From the NCBI GenBank assembly GCA_044224215.1, contig JBGAKX010000121.1, forward strand, positions 1 to 14,544: a DNA stretch of 14,544 nt, given 5' to 3'. The notes under the pieces were generated by a model that was given only the letters and a program-made list of their open reading frames with translations, was not told the origin of the DNA and did no database searches. A program made the position numbers and the translations under genes. Source of the stretch: DAOMFM01 sp035429825. Lineage in GTDB: Bacteria; Acidobacteriota; Blastocatellia; UBA7656; JADIYM01. Positions 1 through 8,690 of the stretch are shown piece by piece. Each line of letters starts with the position of its first letter. Position 1 is the first letter of the stretch.

Positions 1-37
1 TGTTCGAAGGCGTTCGACGGTCATCGGCGAACAGACG

Positions 38-892
38 GTGGCGGCCGCGCCGCCCGAGGCGCACGGGCCCGCGATGTTCTCGGATCTCGACCAGGCCGCG
101 CCGCGCCGGCTCGGTCCGGCCGTGATGATCGTCGGGTTCGCTCTCGGCGTGCTGCTGCTCGGGGCGGTCGGCATGTACTTCACGGTGCTGCGGCCGTCGC
201 GGCAGGCCGCGACGCGAGCGGCCGAGACGACGATCACGCAGCTCAAGGATCGGAAGCTGGGCCAGCTGTACGAAGGCGCCGCCGCGACGATGCGGCAGGA
301 GAAGTGGGTCGATTTCGTGGCGCGGATTTCGGATGTGACAAAGCTCGGGAAGATCCTCGAGACGAAGATGTCGGACGCGACGATCGCTCGCGATCCGCGG
401 CTCGGGCGCGCGGCGACGGTGACGTGCGAGGCCGAATGCCTGTTCGGGCACGCCACGATCGTGTGCACGTATTCGGACGTCGGGTTTTCGGGGCGGTGGC
501 TGTTGGCCGATGTGCAGACCGACGTGAGGCGTGCGGTGACCGAGCCTCCGTATGCGGCGACGGACGACGGGGCGGACGCGCTTGCGCGGCGGTTCGTGTA
601 TGCGTTCCAGAACGAGGACTATGCGACGATCACTCGGCTGATCGCGAACGACGAGGGCGAGGACAAGCTGAAGTCGTTCCGCGAGTCGCTGATCGGCGAC
701 GGGTACGTCACAGTGTTGGAACGCACGGGCGTCGACGACGTTGACTATGGAGGCGTGGTGGTGCACGCGGTGAGCTACGACGTAGAGACGAGCCGCGAGC
801 AGCGCAACGGCCTGCTGAAGTTCTTCCTGCGAAATGATGGTGACAACTGGGCTGTGGTGGGGGTCGAGACGAACATGAGGTTCGTCAGATGA
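38..892 (+). CDS. membrane-anchored protein with two NTF2-like-looking domains (possibly 5'-partial)
   Basis: One hydrophobic segment (about residues 29-50, MIVGFALGVLLLGAVGMYF) follows a short proline/alanine-rich N-terminus and would anchor the protein in the inner membrane. The rest is soluble and looks like two related alpha/beta domains (about residues 57-165 and 175-284). Each starts with an amphipathic helix (TTITQLKDRKLGQLYE; ALARRFVYAFQNEDYATI) and ends in beta strands, resembling NTF2-like DUF3887/DUF4019 proteins; this is fold-level inference. The GTG at 38 has no clear ribosome binding site, and the frame stays open to base 2, so the gene may begin upstream of the window. It ends three codons before a well-placed ribosome binding site for the VWA gene, so the two are probably cotranscribed. 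Function unknown. Confidence 0.7.
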   Translation: MAAAPPEAHGPAMFSDLDQAAPRRLGPAVMIVGFALGVLLLGAVGMYFTVLRPSRQAATRAAETTITQLKDRKLGQLYEGAAATMRQEKWVDFVARISDVTKLGKILETKMSDATIARDPRLGRAATVTCEAECLFGHATIVCTYSDVGFSGRWLLADVQTDVRRAVTEPPYAATDDGADALARRFVYAFQNEDYATITRLIANDEGEDKLKSFRESLIGDGYVTVLERTGVDDVDYGGVVVHAVSYDVETSREQRNGLLKFFLRNDGDNWAVVGVETNMRFVR

Positions 893-897
893 AGAAG

Positions 898-915
898 GCC
901 GCGAATTTGCGGCCG
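898..915. repeat. minimal copy of the GCCGCAGAT palindrome family
   Basis: GGCCGCGAATTTGCGGCC is an 18-bp near-perfect palindrome (one mismatch pair) made of only the outer arms of the repeat family seen throughout the window. It lies just upstream of the ribosome binding site of the VWA gene. Confidence 0.55.
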
Positions 916-930
916 GATCGAGAGGTACCC

Positions 931-3189
931 ATGAAACGAACCGTATCGGTCGCAACGACCCTCCTTGCGATGGTGATCGCGACGGCCGCGAGCGTCACAC
1001 CGGCGCCCGAGACGGCATTCATCGCCGCGCACATCGTCATCCCCCAGATTCGCGCCTTCCCGCTTGCGACAAAACCCGCTGAACCCCCGACGCTCAAAGT
1101 CGTGAAGATCGACGTCGACGCCGTCGTGCACAACGATGCCGCGCAGGCTCGCGCAACGACCGAGGTCCGCGTGGAGCTGTCGAACACCGCATCGGCCGCG
1201 ACGAATGCCGAGTGCGTCATCCCAGTCCCGCGCGGCGCAAAGGTGCGCCAGTGCGTGCTCGAAGACTCGAACTCGGTAGTCACCACAAAGCCGTATCGCA
1301 AAGCCGATGCGGCGACGCTCCTGACAGCAGTTGCGAACCGCGTACACGACGTCGCGCCATACGAATTCGGCGGCGAAGACCTCGTGCGCACATCGCCCAT
1401 CCACCTCGCGGAACACGCGAGCGCGACGCTCAGCCTGACGCTCGAGCACCCGCTTGCGAGCCGACCCGACCGCGTCGACTATCTCTTCCCGCGCAGCGAG
1501 TCGCCCGACCTGGCCGACACGACATGGAAGGTCGCCGTTCGAATCGAATCCGCCACGCCCGTCGCAACCGCGTACGCCCCGCTGCAGGCCGTTCAGCCCA
1601 CGCGAATCTCGCCGACCTCGCTCGACGTCGAGATGCCGCAGGCGACCGGACCCGTTCGATTGTCGTTTCTGCTGAAGAGCGACCAGCTCGCGGCCACGTT
1701 CTTTGCGTTCCCGGACGCCGAGGGCGGCGGCGGATATTTCGCGATGGTCGGCGCCGCGCCCGAGTCGTCCGGCGTTTCGCACAAGCCGCGCGACGTCACG
1801 TTCGTGGTCGACCGTTCGGGAAGCATGCGCGGCGAGAAGCTCGATCAGGCGAAGACCGCGATGCGGTCGGCAATCGCGAGCATGCGCGACGGCGAAGCGT
1901 TCAACATCGTCGACTACTCGAGCCAGGTCGCGGCGTTCGCGCGCGGCCCGGTTGCGAGAAACGCCGAATCGCTCGCGCGCGCCGAAGCCTACATCGCCAA
2001 CCTGCAGTCCGACGGCGGGACGAACCTGCAGGAGGGACTGCTGACGGCGCTCCGGTCGGCGCCGATCGACGGCGCGACGCCGAGCGTTCTGTTCCTGACC
2101 GACGGCCAGCCCACGGAGGGCGAGACGTCCGAGCCGGCGATCCGCGCGAATGCCCGCAGCGCGAACTCCTTTCACCGGCGCATCCACACGGTCGGGATCG
2201 GTTTCGACGTCAATGCGCCATTGTTGACGGCGATCGCGGCCGACGCCGACGGTTCGACGACGTTCGTGCTCCCCGACGAAGACGTCACTGCAAAGATCGG
2301 CGACGTGTTCAATCAGCTGAGCGACGATTCGCTGCGCGACGTGCGCGTCGAGGCTGCCGGGGGCAGCGGGCTCATCGATTCGATCCAGCCGGCGCGGTTG
2401 CCGGCAGTGCGCGCGGGCGATCGCTTCGTCGTGACGGGCCGGTATTACGGGTCGGACCCGATCCAGGTCTCGGTCGCGTGCGAGCTCAAGGGAGAATCCC
2501 GCCGGTTCTCGCTGCTGCTCGAGCCCGAGCGAGCGTCGTCACGGAATGCGTTCGTCGCCCGGTTGTGGGCGGGGCGCCGTATCGCGGACCTCGTGCAATC
2601 GGTGGCGCTCGTGGCGCCCGGCGAGGCCGGGTTCTCGTCCGAAAGGCACGAGGCGTCGCGAGAGATCGCGCACCTCGCGGTCACGTTTGGAATCGTGGCG
2701 GAGTACACGTCGTTTCTCGTCGATCCGGCTGCGGATCTTTCGAGCGAAGACCGGCTGGCGGTTGCCGTCGACAATCAGCTGCGAAACCGGGCGCAGGGTG
2801 TTCGATTTGGCGGTGGAGGTGTGGCGCAGGCGGTCAACCTGAACCGGCAGCGCAACGTCACGTTCTCGAACTCGCGGCAGGGGTACCTGGATGACCGGAT
2901 GCGGGGCGTCGAGGCGAGGGACATCGCGTATGCGGGCGATGTGACATTCGTGCGGCGCGACGGGCGGTGGATCGACGTGCAGGTGCTGACGCGTGCAAAG
3001 GCAGACGCGCCGCCCAAGGCCGACGTGACGATCGATCCGGCGAGTGCAGAGTTCAAGGCGATGGCCAAGACCCTCGCCGAGCGCGGGCGCCGCGGCGTGT
3101 TTGCATTCGGTGACTGCATGCTGTTCGTCAACGGAAAGACCGCGTGCGTGGCCTGGCCGGCAAAACCAGCCGCAGATGAACGCAAATGA
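931..3189 (+). CDS. exported VIT and von Willebrand factor type A domain protein
   Basis: A 752-residue protein starting at ATG 931, chosen because AGAGG lies 5 nt upstream and the product then begins with a signal peptide (MKRTVSVATTLLAMVIATAA). An upstream in-frame ATG at 889 (overlapping the previous stop) would add 14 residues encoded by a repeat element and bury the signal. Residues about 55-190 match a VIT (vault/inter-alpha-trypsin) domain. Residues about 287-465 are a vWA domain with a complete metal-ion site: D294-x-S296-x-S298 (DRSGS), T364 (DGGTN) and D391 (LTDGQPTEG). Such proteins usually bind metal-dependent protein partners at the cell surface. I see no C-terminal sorting signal or membrane segment, so it is probably periplasmic or secreted. 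The last residues (ADERK) and the stop codon come from a repeat element. Confidence 0.9.
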   Translation: MKRTVSVATTLLAMVIATAASVTPAPETAFIAAHIVIPQIRAFPLATKPAEPPTLKVVKIDVDAVVHNDAAQARATTEVRVELSNTASAATNAECVIPVPRGAKVRQCVLEDSNSVVTTKPYRKADAATLLTAVANRVHDVAPYEFGGEDLVRTSPIHLAEHASATLSLTLEHPLASRPDRVDYLFPRSESPDLADTTWKVAVRIESATPVATAYAPLQAVQPTRISPTSLDVEMPQATGPVRLSFLLKSDQLAATFFAFPDAEGGGGYFAMVGAAPESSGVSHKPRDVTFVVDRSGSMRGEKLDQAKTAMRSAIASMRDGEAFNIVDYSSQVAAFARGPVARNAESLARAEAYIANLQSDGGTNLQEGLLTALRSAPIDGATPSVLFLTDGQPTEGETSEPAIRANARSANSFHRRIHTVGIGFDVNAPLLTAIAADADGSTTFVLPDEDVTAKIGDVFNQLSDDSLRDVRVEAAGGSGLIDSIQPARLPAVRAGDRFVVTGRYYGSDPIQVSVACELKGESRRFSLLLEPERASSRNAFVARLWAGRRIADLVQSVALVAPGEAGFSSERHEASREIAHLAVTFGIVAEYTSFLVDPAADLSSEDRLAVAVDNQLRNRAQGVRFGGGGVAQAVNLNRQRNVTFSNSRQGYLDDRMRGVEARDIAYAGDVTFVRRDGRWIDVQVLTRAKADAPPKADVTIDPASAEFKAMAKTLAERGRRGVFAFGDCMLFVNGKTACVAWPAKPAADERK

Positions 3190-3225
3190 ACGCAGATTCG
3201 CTTCAATCTGCGTTGATTTGCGGCC
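3171..3225. repeat. palindromic repeat; hairpin over a stop/start overlap
   Basis: The core is CGCAAATGAACGCAGATT (3181-3198), a 6-nt loop, and AATCTGCGTTGATTTGCG (3205-3222): 17 of 18 positions pair. A further partial arm (cgcagatgaa) precedes it. The hairpin contains both the stop codon of the VWA gene (3187-3189) and the start codon of the monooxygenase (3186-3188). Confidence 0.85.
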
Positions 3226-4718
3226 AAAAACAAGTGCTGATTGTTGGAGCCGGGCCTACGGGGCTTGTCCTGGCGTTGTCGCTCGCGCGGCACGGCGTGA
3301 AACCGCGGATCATCGAGCGTAACGACGGCCCAGGAGAAGCCTCGCGCGCGATGGCCGTGCACGCGCGCACGCTCGAGTTCTACCGCCAGCTCGGGTTCGC
3401 CGATCAGGTCGTGCGTCTCGGCATCAAGATGAACCGCATCCACCTGCGCGAAGGCGCGCGTGAAGTCGCCCGCATCGACTTCGGCGACTTTGGCGGAACC
3501 GTCAGCCCGTACCCCTTCGTCCTGAGCTTCCCCCAGGACGATCACGAACGCCTGCTGGTCGCCGAGCTCGCCAACGCCGGAGTGCACGTCGAGTGGGGAA
3601 CCGAGCTCGTATCGTTCGACGATGAGGGTGAACACGTGCGCGCAACGCTGCGCAAGGGCGATACCGACGAGACGGTCGAGCTTGCGTACCTGTGCGGATG
3701 CGACGGTGCGGGCAGCACGGTGCGGCGCGGCCTGGGGCTCGAGTTCGAAGGCGGAACGTATGACCAGGTCTTCTACGTGACCGACGTCGAGGCCACCGGC
3801 GACGCCGTCGACAACGACGACCTGAACGCGTGTCTTGGCGACGACGGGTTCCAGATCGTGTTTCCGATTCGTTCGACGGGGAACCACCGGTTGATCGGCA
3901 TCGTGCCCGAAGCGCTGGAAGCGGTCGAGCCACTCACCTTTGACGACGTCCGTCCGTACATCGAGAAATTGATCGACATTCACGTGACCAAGGTGCACTG
4001 GTTCTCGCGATACATGTCGCACCATCGCGTGGCGGACAGCTTCCGGTTCGGACGCGTCTTCATCGCGGGCGACGCCGGGCATATCCACAGCCCGGCGGGC
4101 GGCCAGGGGATGAATACCGGTATTGGAGACGCGTTCAACCTGGGGTGGAAGCTCGCGGCGGCGCTGTCAGGACGGGCAGACGCCACGATCCTGGACACCT
4201 ACGAGCCCGAGCGTCTCGCGTTCGCGCGCGTGCTGGTGAAGACGACCGACCAGGCATTCAAGCTGGTCGCGGGCGATGGCATCGGCAGTCACGTCTTCCG
4301 CGACCTGGTCCCGCACGTGTGGCCGTTCCTGATGGGGTTCGATTGGGTGAAGACGCTGCTGTTCCGCACGGTGTCGCAGACGCGGATCAACTATCACGAG
4401 AGTGCGCTGAGCGTGGGCGAGGCGGGCGACGTCAAGGGCGGCGACCGGTTGCCGTGGGCGGGCGGCGACGGTGTCGACAACTTCCGTCCGCTGGAGTCGC
4501 TCGACTGGCAGGTGCACGTCTACGGCGAGGCGCCGCCGGATGACGTTGGGATCCCACTGCACGAGTTTCCGTGGAGCAAGGCGACCGAGGCGGCGGGGCT
4601 CGAGCGCGACGCGATGTATCTGGTCAGACCCGACGGCTATGTCGCGTACGCAGGCACGGACGTCGCCGCGATGCGCGCGCTCGTGTCTCGCTTTGGGATA
4701 AGGACAGGCCGCGAATAA
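3186..4718 (+). CDS. FAD-dependent monooxygenase (PheA/TfdB-type aromatic hydroxylase family)
   Basis: A 510-residue class A flavoprotein monooxygenase (FAD_binding_3 type). It shows the dinucleotide-binding GAGPTG at 21-26 followed by E44 of the second strand (RIIER), the DG motif at 173-174 (CGCDGAGSTVR) and the GD motif at 295-296 (FIAGDAGHIHSPAGGQGMN). These enzymes hydroxylate aromatic or polyketide-like substrates with NAD(P)H and O2; the substrate cannot be read here. The ATG at 3186 overlaps the VWA stop as ATGA, and the first 14 or so residues are encoded by a repeat hairpin, so translation may be coupled. A GTG at 3234 would start directly at VLIVGAGPTG, which is where family members usually begin, but it lacks a clear ribosome binding site. 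The stop codon is inside another repeat copy. Confidence 0.88.
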   Translation: MNADSLQSALICGQKQVLIVGAGPTGLVLALSLARHGVKPRIIERNDGPGEASRAMAVHARTLEFYRQLGFADQVVRLGIKMNRIHLREGAREVARIDFGDFGGTVSPYPFVLSFPQDDHERLLVAELANAGVHVEWGTELVSFDDEGEHVRATLRKGDTDETVELAYLCGCDGAGSTVRRGLGLEFEGGTYDQVFYVTDVEATGDAVDNDDLNACLGDDGFQIVFPIRSTGNHRLIGIVPEALEAVEPLTFDDVRPYIEKLIDIHVTKVHWFSRYMSHHRVADSFRFGRVFIAGDAGHIHSPAGGQGMNTGIGDAFNLGWKLAAALSGRADATILDTYEPERLAFARVLVKTTDQAFKLVAGDGIGSHVFRDLVPHVWPFLMGFDWVKTLLFRTVSQTRINYHESALSVGEAGDVKGGDRLPWAGGDGVDNFRPLESLDWQVHVYGEAPPDDVGIPLHEFPWSKATEAAGLERDAMYLVRPDGYVAYAGTDVAAMRALVSRFGIRTGRE

Positions 4719-4754
4719 ACGCAGATCTGCGCAAATTTGCGTTCATCTGCGGCT
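4706..4754. repeat. GCCGCAGAT-family palindrome
   Basis: Outer arms aggccgc and gcggct, inner arms ACGCAGAT and ATTTGCGT (one mismatch). The left arm carries the TAA stop (4716-4718) of the monooxygenase. The copy ends about 10 bp before the promoter-like TACCGT of the next gene. Confidence 0.8.
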
Positions 4755-4764
4755 GGAATGATAG

Positions 4765-4770
4765 TACCGT
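4765..4770 (+). promoter_or_regulatory. TACCGT, possible -10 element for a leaderless transcript
   Basis: It sits 6 nt upstream of the SBBP gene ATG (4777), where no Shine-Dalgarno sequence is visible. Similar TACNNT motifs occur 6-7 nt before two other start codons in the window. No convincing -35 is seen. Confidence 0.3.
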
Positions 4771-4776
4771 GACGAC

Positions 4777-6579
4777 ATGCCTCGGGCACGCACGGTTCGG
4801 AAGCGTTCATCAAGAGTCATCGCGACGCTGGCCGTATTTGTTTTTGTGGCATTACCCGCGTTCACGCCGGCGATGGCTGCGTTGCCGGGCCGTGTCCGGT
4901 TGCAGGGCCCGGCGACGGGGTTTGATTATTCCGTGTATCTCGGAACGGGTTCACAGAACTCGGTCGAGCAGGCCAACGCGATGGCCGTCGACGACGACGG
5001 CAATGTATTCGTCACCGGCGAGGTCAGCCATTCCGGATTTCCCGTTTCCGACAACGCGTGGTCCCGCGAACCGCTGGGCGGCGACGACATCTTCGTTACG
5101 AAGCTCAGCCCCGAAGGGCGCTCGATCATCTTTTCGACATATCTCGGCGGCAGCGGAATTGACAGGCCCTACGCGATAGCGGTCGACGGGCACGGCGCCG
5201 TCTATGTGACTGGTGCGACCGACTCGCCGGATTATCCGACGACGCCGGGGGCGTATCGACGGACATACACGGCGGACACTCAGAAGACGAATGTCTTTGT
5301 CACCAAACTCTCCGCGGACGGGAGCAATCTCGTCTACTCGACCGTCCTGGCCGAATTCGCGGGAAGCGACCAGGGACGGGCGATTCGGGTCGATTCGTCC
5401 GGGAGCGCATACGTTGCAGGCACAACGTCACCATTCGGATTCCCAACGACTCCGGGGGCACTCGATTCGTCAATCGACGCGGAGACAAAGGCCTTTGTGA
5501 CCAAACTGCGGCCGGACGGCGGGGCACTCGTTTTCTCGACCATGTTTGGCGGGACCGGCTATACCTACGGATTTGGGCTGGCGCTGGGAGGCGACGGGTC
5601 CGTATATCTGGCGGGCTCGACGTACGGTAACGCATTCCCAACGGTTCATCCTATCCGGCAACCGGTTCCAGACGACCAGGACAGTTTTGTTGCTCGGATA
5701 TCGGCGAACGGGTCGACGCTCCTGTTCTCGACACCGTTTGGCGGCACAAGCGGTGAGTCGGCGCTCTCCGTTGCGCTGGACACGTCGGGCTTCGTTTATG
5801 TCGCAGGAACGACACTCGCACGCGATTTCCCGACGACGCCGGGCGCCTTTCAAGAGCGCTTTCCCGATCGCAACTCCTACGGATGCGCCTATGTCGTGAA
5901 GCTGTCGCTCGACGAACCGCGCGTCGTATATGCAACGCTCCTGAGTGGTTGGACCGATACGAGACTTCAGTCAATGGTGGTGGATGCACAAGGGCGTGCC
6001 TGGTGTGTCGGGGTCACGTATGCAACCGACTTTCCGGTCACCGAAGGCGCCGCCGATGGGGTATTGGACGGTGGCGGCACTGATGGATTCGTTGCCGGCG
6101 TGAGTTCCGATGGCGGGGCTCTCGCGTACGGTTCGTTTCTTGGGACCACCGGGTCGGATTCGGGGCTGGGTGTCGCGGCGGACGTATTTGGGGGTGTCTA
6201 CGCGTGCGGCATCTCGGAATCGCCGGATTTCCCCGCGACTGGATTTGGCGCTAGATCGCGTGGTTCCGCGTTCGTTGTCAAACCGAGCTTGGAGGCTCCC
6301 GAGTTCTCCGTGGCATTCTGTAGTCCGTCGTTCTCGTATCGGCGCGCAAAACTCGACGTTACGGTCAAGGGGAGCCGATTCGAAGCGGGTTCATCTGTCT
6401 CGCTTGGCGATGGGATCAAGGTTCGGTCGGTGACGATCGTGTCGTCCCGCGAGATCACGGTCAGCGTCAAGATCACGGGCAAGGCGCCGTACGGATCGAG
6501 GGATGTCACCGTGACACGGGGCGACGGAACGGTGGCGACCGGACATGCGCTTTTCGAGGTGCGAAGAAAGCTCCGCTAG
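4777..6579 (+). CDS. exported SBBP-repeat seven-bladed beta-propeller with C-terminal IPT/TIG-like domain
   Basis: A 600-residue protein with a signal peptide (positive RTVRKR, hydrophobic 14-30, probable cleavage after AMA at residue 34). Seven tandem units of about 60-65 residues start near residues 69, 132, 201, 266, 330, 399 and 464. Each follows the pattern AxAVDxxGxVYVTGxTxSxDFPTTPGAF...FVTKLSxDGxxLxYSTxLGGxG, typical of SBBP (PF06739) repeats. Residues about 509-595 look like an immunoglobulin-type IPT/TIG domain (SPSFSYRRAKLDVTVKGSRF...). It is probably a secreted or surface structural/binding protein; ligand and role are unknown. No ribosome binding site precedes ATG 4777; a TACCGT lies 6 nt upstream. 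Confidence 0.9.
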   Translation: MPRARTVRKRSSRVIATLAVFVFVALPAFTPAMAALPGRVRLQGPATGFDYSVYLGTGSQNSVEQANAMAVDDDGNVFVTGEVSHSGFPVSDNAWSREPLGGDDIFVTKLSPEGRSIIFSTYLGGSGIDRPYAIAVDGHGAVYVTGATDSPDYPTTPGAYRRTYTADTQKTNVFVTKLSADGSNLVYSTVLAEFAGSDQGRAIRVDSSGSAYVAGTTSPFGFPTTPGALDSSIDAETKAFVTKLRPDGGALVFSTMFGGTGYTYGFGLALGGDGSVYLAGSTYGNAFPTVHPIRQPVPDDQDSFVARISANGSTLLFSTPFGGTSGESALSVALDTSGFVYVAGTTLARDFPTTPGAFQERFPDRNSYGCAYVVKLSLDEPRVVYATLLSGWTDTRLQSMVVDAQGRAWCVGVTYATDFPVTEGAADGVLDGGGTDGFVAGVSSDGGALAYGSFLGTTGSDSGLGVAADVFGGVYACGISESPDFPATGFGARSRGSAFVVKPSLEAPEFSVAFCSPSFSYRRAKLDVTVKGSRFEAGSSVSLGDGIKVRSVTIVSSREITVSVKITGKAPYGSRDVTVTRGDGTVATGHALFEVRRKLR

Positions 6580-6608
6580 ATTTGTGCAAATCCGCGTTCA
6601 TCTGCGGC
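6578..6608. repeat. half copy of the GCCGCAGAT palindrome family
   Basis: Only the right-hand arms are present (ATTTGTGCAAATCCGCG, then TTCATCTGCGGC), at a tail-to-tail gene junction between the SBBP gene and the broken membrane-protein gene. Confidence 0.65.
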
Positions 6609-6615
6609 AAGGTCC

Positions 6616-7873
6616 TTACCGCTTCACAAGCACAATCTTCCAGCCAGGCGGATTGATCGGTATCTCGACGCTCGTACCAACCGGCGCGTTGTCGTACTCC
6701 TCGACGTACTTCTGGTAGTCGTAGTCCGCGAGCCGCGGATGCTTCCAGTCGTGGAGTATCCCGAACGCGACCATTACGGCGAGCAGAGCCACACCTGCAA
6801 CCCGTGCAGGTAGCCAACTCTGCCCCGCCATCCACACCATCGCCGCCACGAACGCGAGCATCGCGAACAGGAAATACCGCGTCCCCGCGCCCGGGTGCGT
6901 GAGGGCCTCCCACTGGCTCGTGCCTGAAACACTCGCCGAGAATAACGTCGCCGCAAACACGATCGTCGCATAGCCCACGAACAGCCGCAGCGCGTACGGT
7001 CACGCGCCGACCGCATATCCGAGAACCGCGATTCCGGCCAACCCAATCAGGATCACGGTCGGCGCGGCCGCCACGCCCGGCCACGCCTCGACGAGCCGGC
7101 TGTACTCCGCCTGCCCGAGCAGCACGCCGAGCACGACCTGGTTCGACAGGATCCCAAAGAACGCCGTTACGCTCGCGCCGAGCGGCGCCGCGCTGCGCGT
7201 CGCTCCGCTCACCACGAGACACGCGGTCTGGATCGCAGGCGGTTGCAAGGACCAGACCGGTGAACCTCCACGAACGCTCGTCGGGCTTCAGAAAGAAATG
7301 CAGCAACGCCACCGGCGCGAGCAGCAGCATCAGCGGGCCGCCGAGACCTGCAAGCAGTACGATCGCCGTATCGAACACGGCTTCGCGCGTGCTCTCCGGC
7401 GGCGTGAGCATCACGAGGAACGCGACGAGCGCGAGCCGCCAGTGGCTGTACGTGACGACCGCGCAGTTTGTCCACGTGTTTGGCAGCGCGACATAGAGCG
7501 CGACGAGCAGCAGTCGAACCGACGTGTCCGGAATGAGCCTGGCGGCACGGCGCGACGCGAGATACACCGCCGGGAGCGTCTCGATCGCTGCCGCCACCAG
7601 CGAGAAGACGAGCGGCGCGTACCTGAGCGACACGGCCGTCGACAGCGCGGCCGTCAGCGTGGAGACGATCTGAAAGTAGCCCGAGTCCGGCATGAACACC
7701 GCGCGCCACGCACCGATGTTGTGGGCGCGCGCGAACCACAGCGTTCCGTCCTCGGCGTAAAACTGCGGCACGAGAAACACGTCTCGGTGGCGCAGGAACA
7801 CCGCCGCGGCGGCGGCAACAAACACGATCGCAGGCAGCACGTACGGTGGGAGGCGGTCGAGTATCCGTGACAT
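6616..7873 (-). pseudogene. polytopic membrane protein, possibly a membrane glycosyltransferase (disrupted)
   Basis: Read from ATG 7873, the product starts MSRILDRLPPYVLPAIVFVAA and has many hydrophobic segments. A first extracytoplasmic loop contains QFYAEDGTLWFARAHNIG, the acidic AED position being typical of GT-C-like or related polytopic proteins. Near 7240-7246 the reading frame must shift: upstream it reads SWRFTGLVLATA, downstream QTACLVVSGATRS. Past that, a TGA at 7000-7002 interrupts the frame (LGYAVGA stop PYALRLFVGYATIV). Membrane segments and a soluble tail (INPPGWKIVLVKR) continue in the same frame to the stop at 6616. The span is 419 codons plus one base, consistent with one net frameshift. 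It is probably a recent pseudogene or contains assembly errors. It is divergent from the family 2 glycosyltransferase gene, which suggests a shared role in glycan or lipid-linked sugar metabolism. The family is not recognised with certainty. Confidence 0.75.
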
Positions 7874-7888
7874 GGTGAGTCGATCCGG

Positions 7889-7934
7889 GCCGCAGATTAC
7901 CGCAGATTTGTGTTGATCTGCGAAAATCTGCGGC
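7889..7934. repeat. GCCGCAGAT-family palindrome between divergent genes
   Basis: GCCGCAGATT pairs perfectly with AATCTGCGGC (10 bp), then a 3-nt internal mismatch, then GCAGAT with ATCTGC (6 bp) around an 8-nt loop. It lies in the short gap upstream of both the broken membrane-protein gene and the glycosyltransferase gene, so here it cannot act as a 3' terminator for either. Confidence 0.85.
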
Positions 7935-7945
7935 GAGTTTTCCTG

Positions 7946-7951
7946 TACGAT
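7946..7951 (+). promoter_or_regulatory. TACGAT, possible -10 element for a leaderless transcript
   Basis: It lies 7 nt upstream of ATG 7959 and just after the repeat; no Shine-Dalgarno sequence is visible before either candidate start. Confidence 0.3.
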
Positions 7952-7958
7952 GCGCACA

Positions 7959-8663
7959 ATGCCCCTGCTGACGATCGTCGTTCCCGTGTACAACGAGCGC
8001 GCCACCCTTCCGGAGGTGATCGATCGCGTTCGCCGCACGGGGTTGGATCTCGAGCTGATCATCGTTGACGACGGGTCGACCGACGGCACCCGCGAGTTGC
8101 TCGACGCCCTGACGCAGGACGATCGCACGCGCGTCATCCTGCAGCCAAAGAATGCGGGGAAGGGCGCCGCGCTTGCGACAGGGTTCAGGTACGCAACCGG
8201 CGACATCGTGATCGTGCAGGATGCCGACCTGGAGTACGACCCGGCCGAGTACCCGGCACTGATTGCGCCGATCGTGGAAGGCAAGGCCGACGTCGTGTAC
8301 GGTTCGCGCTTTGCCGGGGGTGGCGCGCACCGTGTGCTCTACTTCTGGCACTCGGTCGGAAACAGGTTCCTGACGCTCGTGTCGAACATGCTGACCGACT
8401 TGAACCTGTCGGACGTGGAGTGCGGGTACAAGGTCTTCCGGCGCGAGATCATTCAGGTGACGCCGTTGAAATCGAAGCGGTTCGGGTTCGATCCCGAGAT
8501 CACGGTGAAGGTGGCGCGCGGGGGCTACCGGATCTACGAGGTGCCGATCAGCTATGCCGGTCGGACGTATGCGGAGGGCAAGAAGATCGGGTGGCGCGAC
8601 GGCGTGGCGGCGTTCTGGACGATGCTGTATTTCCGGTTCGTGGACCGGACAGGCCGCAGATAA
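7959..8663 (+). CDS. family 2 glycosyltransferase (DPM1-like polyprenyl-phosphate sugar transferase)
   Basis: A 234-residue GT-A fold enzyme. The nucleotide-sugar site shows VVPVYNE (7-13), DDGSTDGT (37-44) and the metal-binding DAD (88-90, QDADLEYDP). AGKGAALATGF and the conserved SDVECGYKVFRRE and YEVPISYAGRTYAEGKKIGWRDG segments are typical of the dolichol/undecaprenyl-phosphate mannosyl/glucosyltransferase branch. No membrane segments follow, so it is likely a soluble or peripheral enzyme that makes a lipid-linked sugar donor. I chose ATG 7959 because the fold starts at once there and a TACGAT lies 7 nt upstream; ATG 7950 would add three residues. The stop (TAA 8661-8663) lies in a palindromic repeat. 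Confidence 0.92.
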   Translation: MPLLTIVVPVYNERATLPEVIDRVRRTGLDLELIIVDDGSTDGTRELLDALTQDDRTRVILQPKNAGKGAALATGFRYATGDIVIVQDADLEYDPAEYPALIAPIVEGKADVVYGSRFAGGGAHRVLYFWHSVGNRFLTLVSNMLTDLNLSDVECGYKVFRREIIQVTPLKSKRFGFDPEITVKVARGGYRIYEVPISYAGRTYAEGKKIGWRDGVAAFWTMLYFRFVDRTGRR

Positions 8664-8690
8664 ACGCGGATCCGTGTTCATCCGCGGCCT
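8651..8690. repeat. loopless 40-bp GCCGCAGAT-family palindrome
   Basis: The 20-bp halves meet at GGATCC. Seventeen of twenty positions are perfectly complementary, one more is a G-T wobble and two are A-C mismatches. It contains the TAA stop of the glycosyltransferase gene. Confidence 0.85.

Noticed and set aside
775..2187. Long - strand open frame opposite the VWA gene
   Set aside because: Arginine-rich, low-complexity shadow of the high-GC + strand gene, with no domain or ribosome binding site. The same holds for long - strand frames at 2775-4088, 6506-8284 (beyond the true membrane-protein part) and 7209-9245.
7000..7002. TGA in the membrane-protein gene read as selenocysteine
   Set aside because: There is no catalytic context (it falls between hydrophobic segments), no SECIS-like hairpin was evident, and a frameshift in the same gene favours decay or error.
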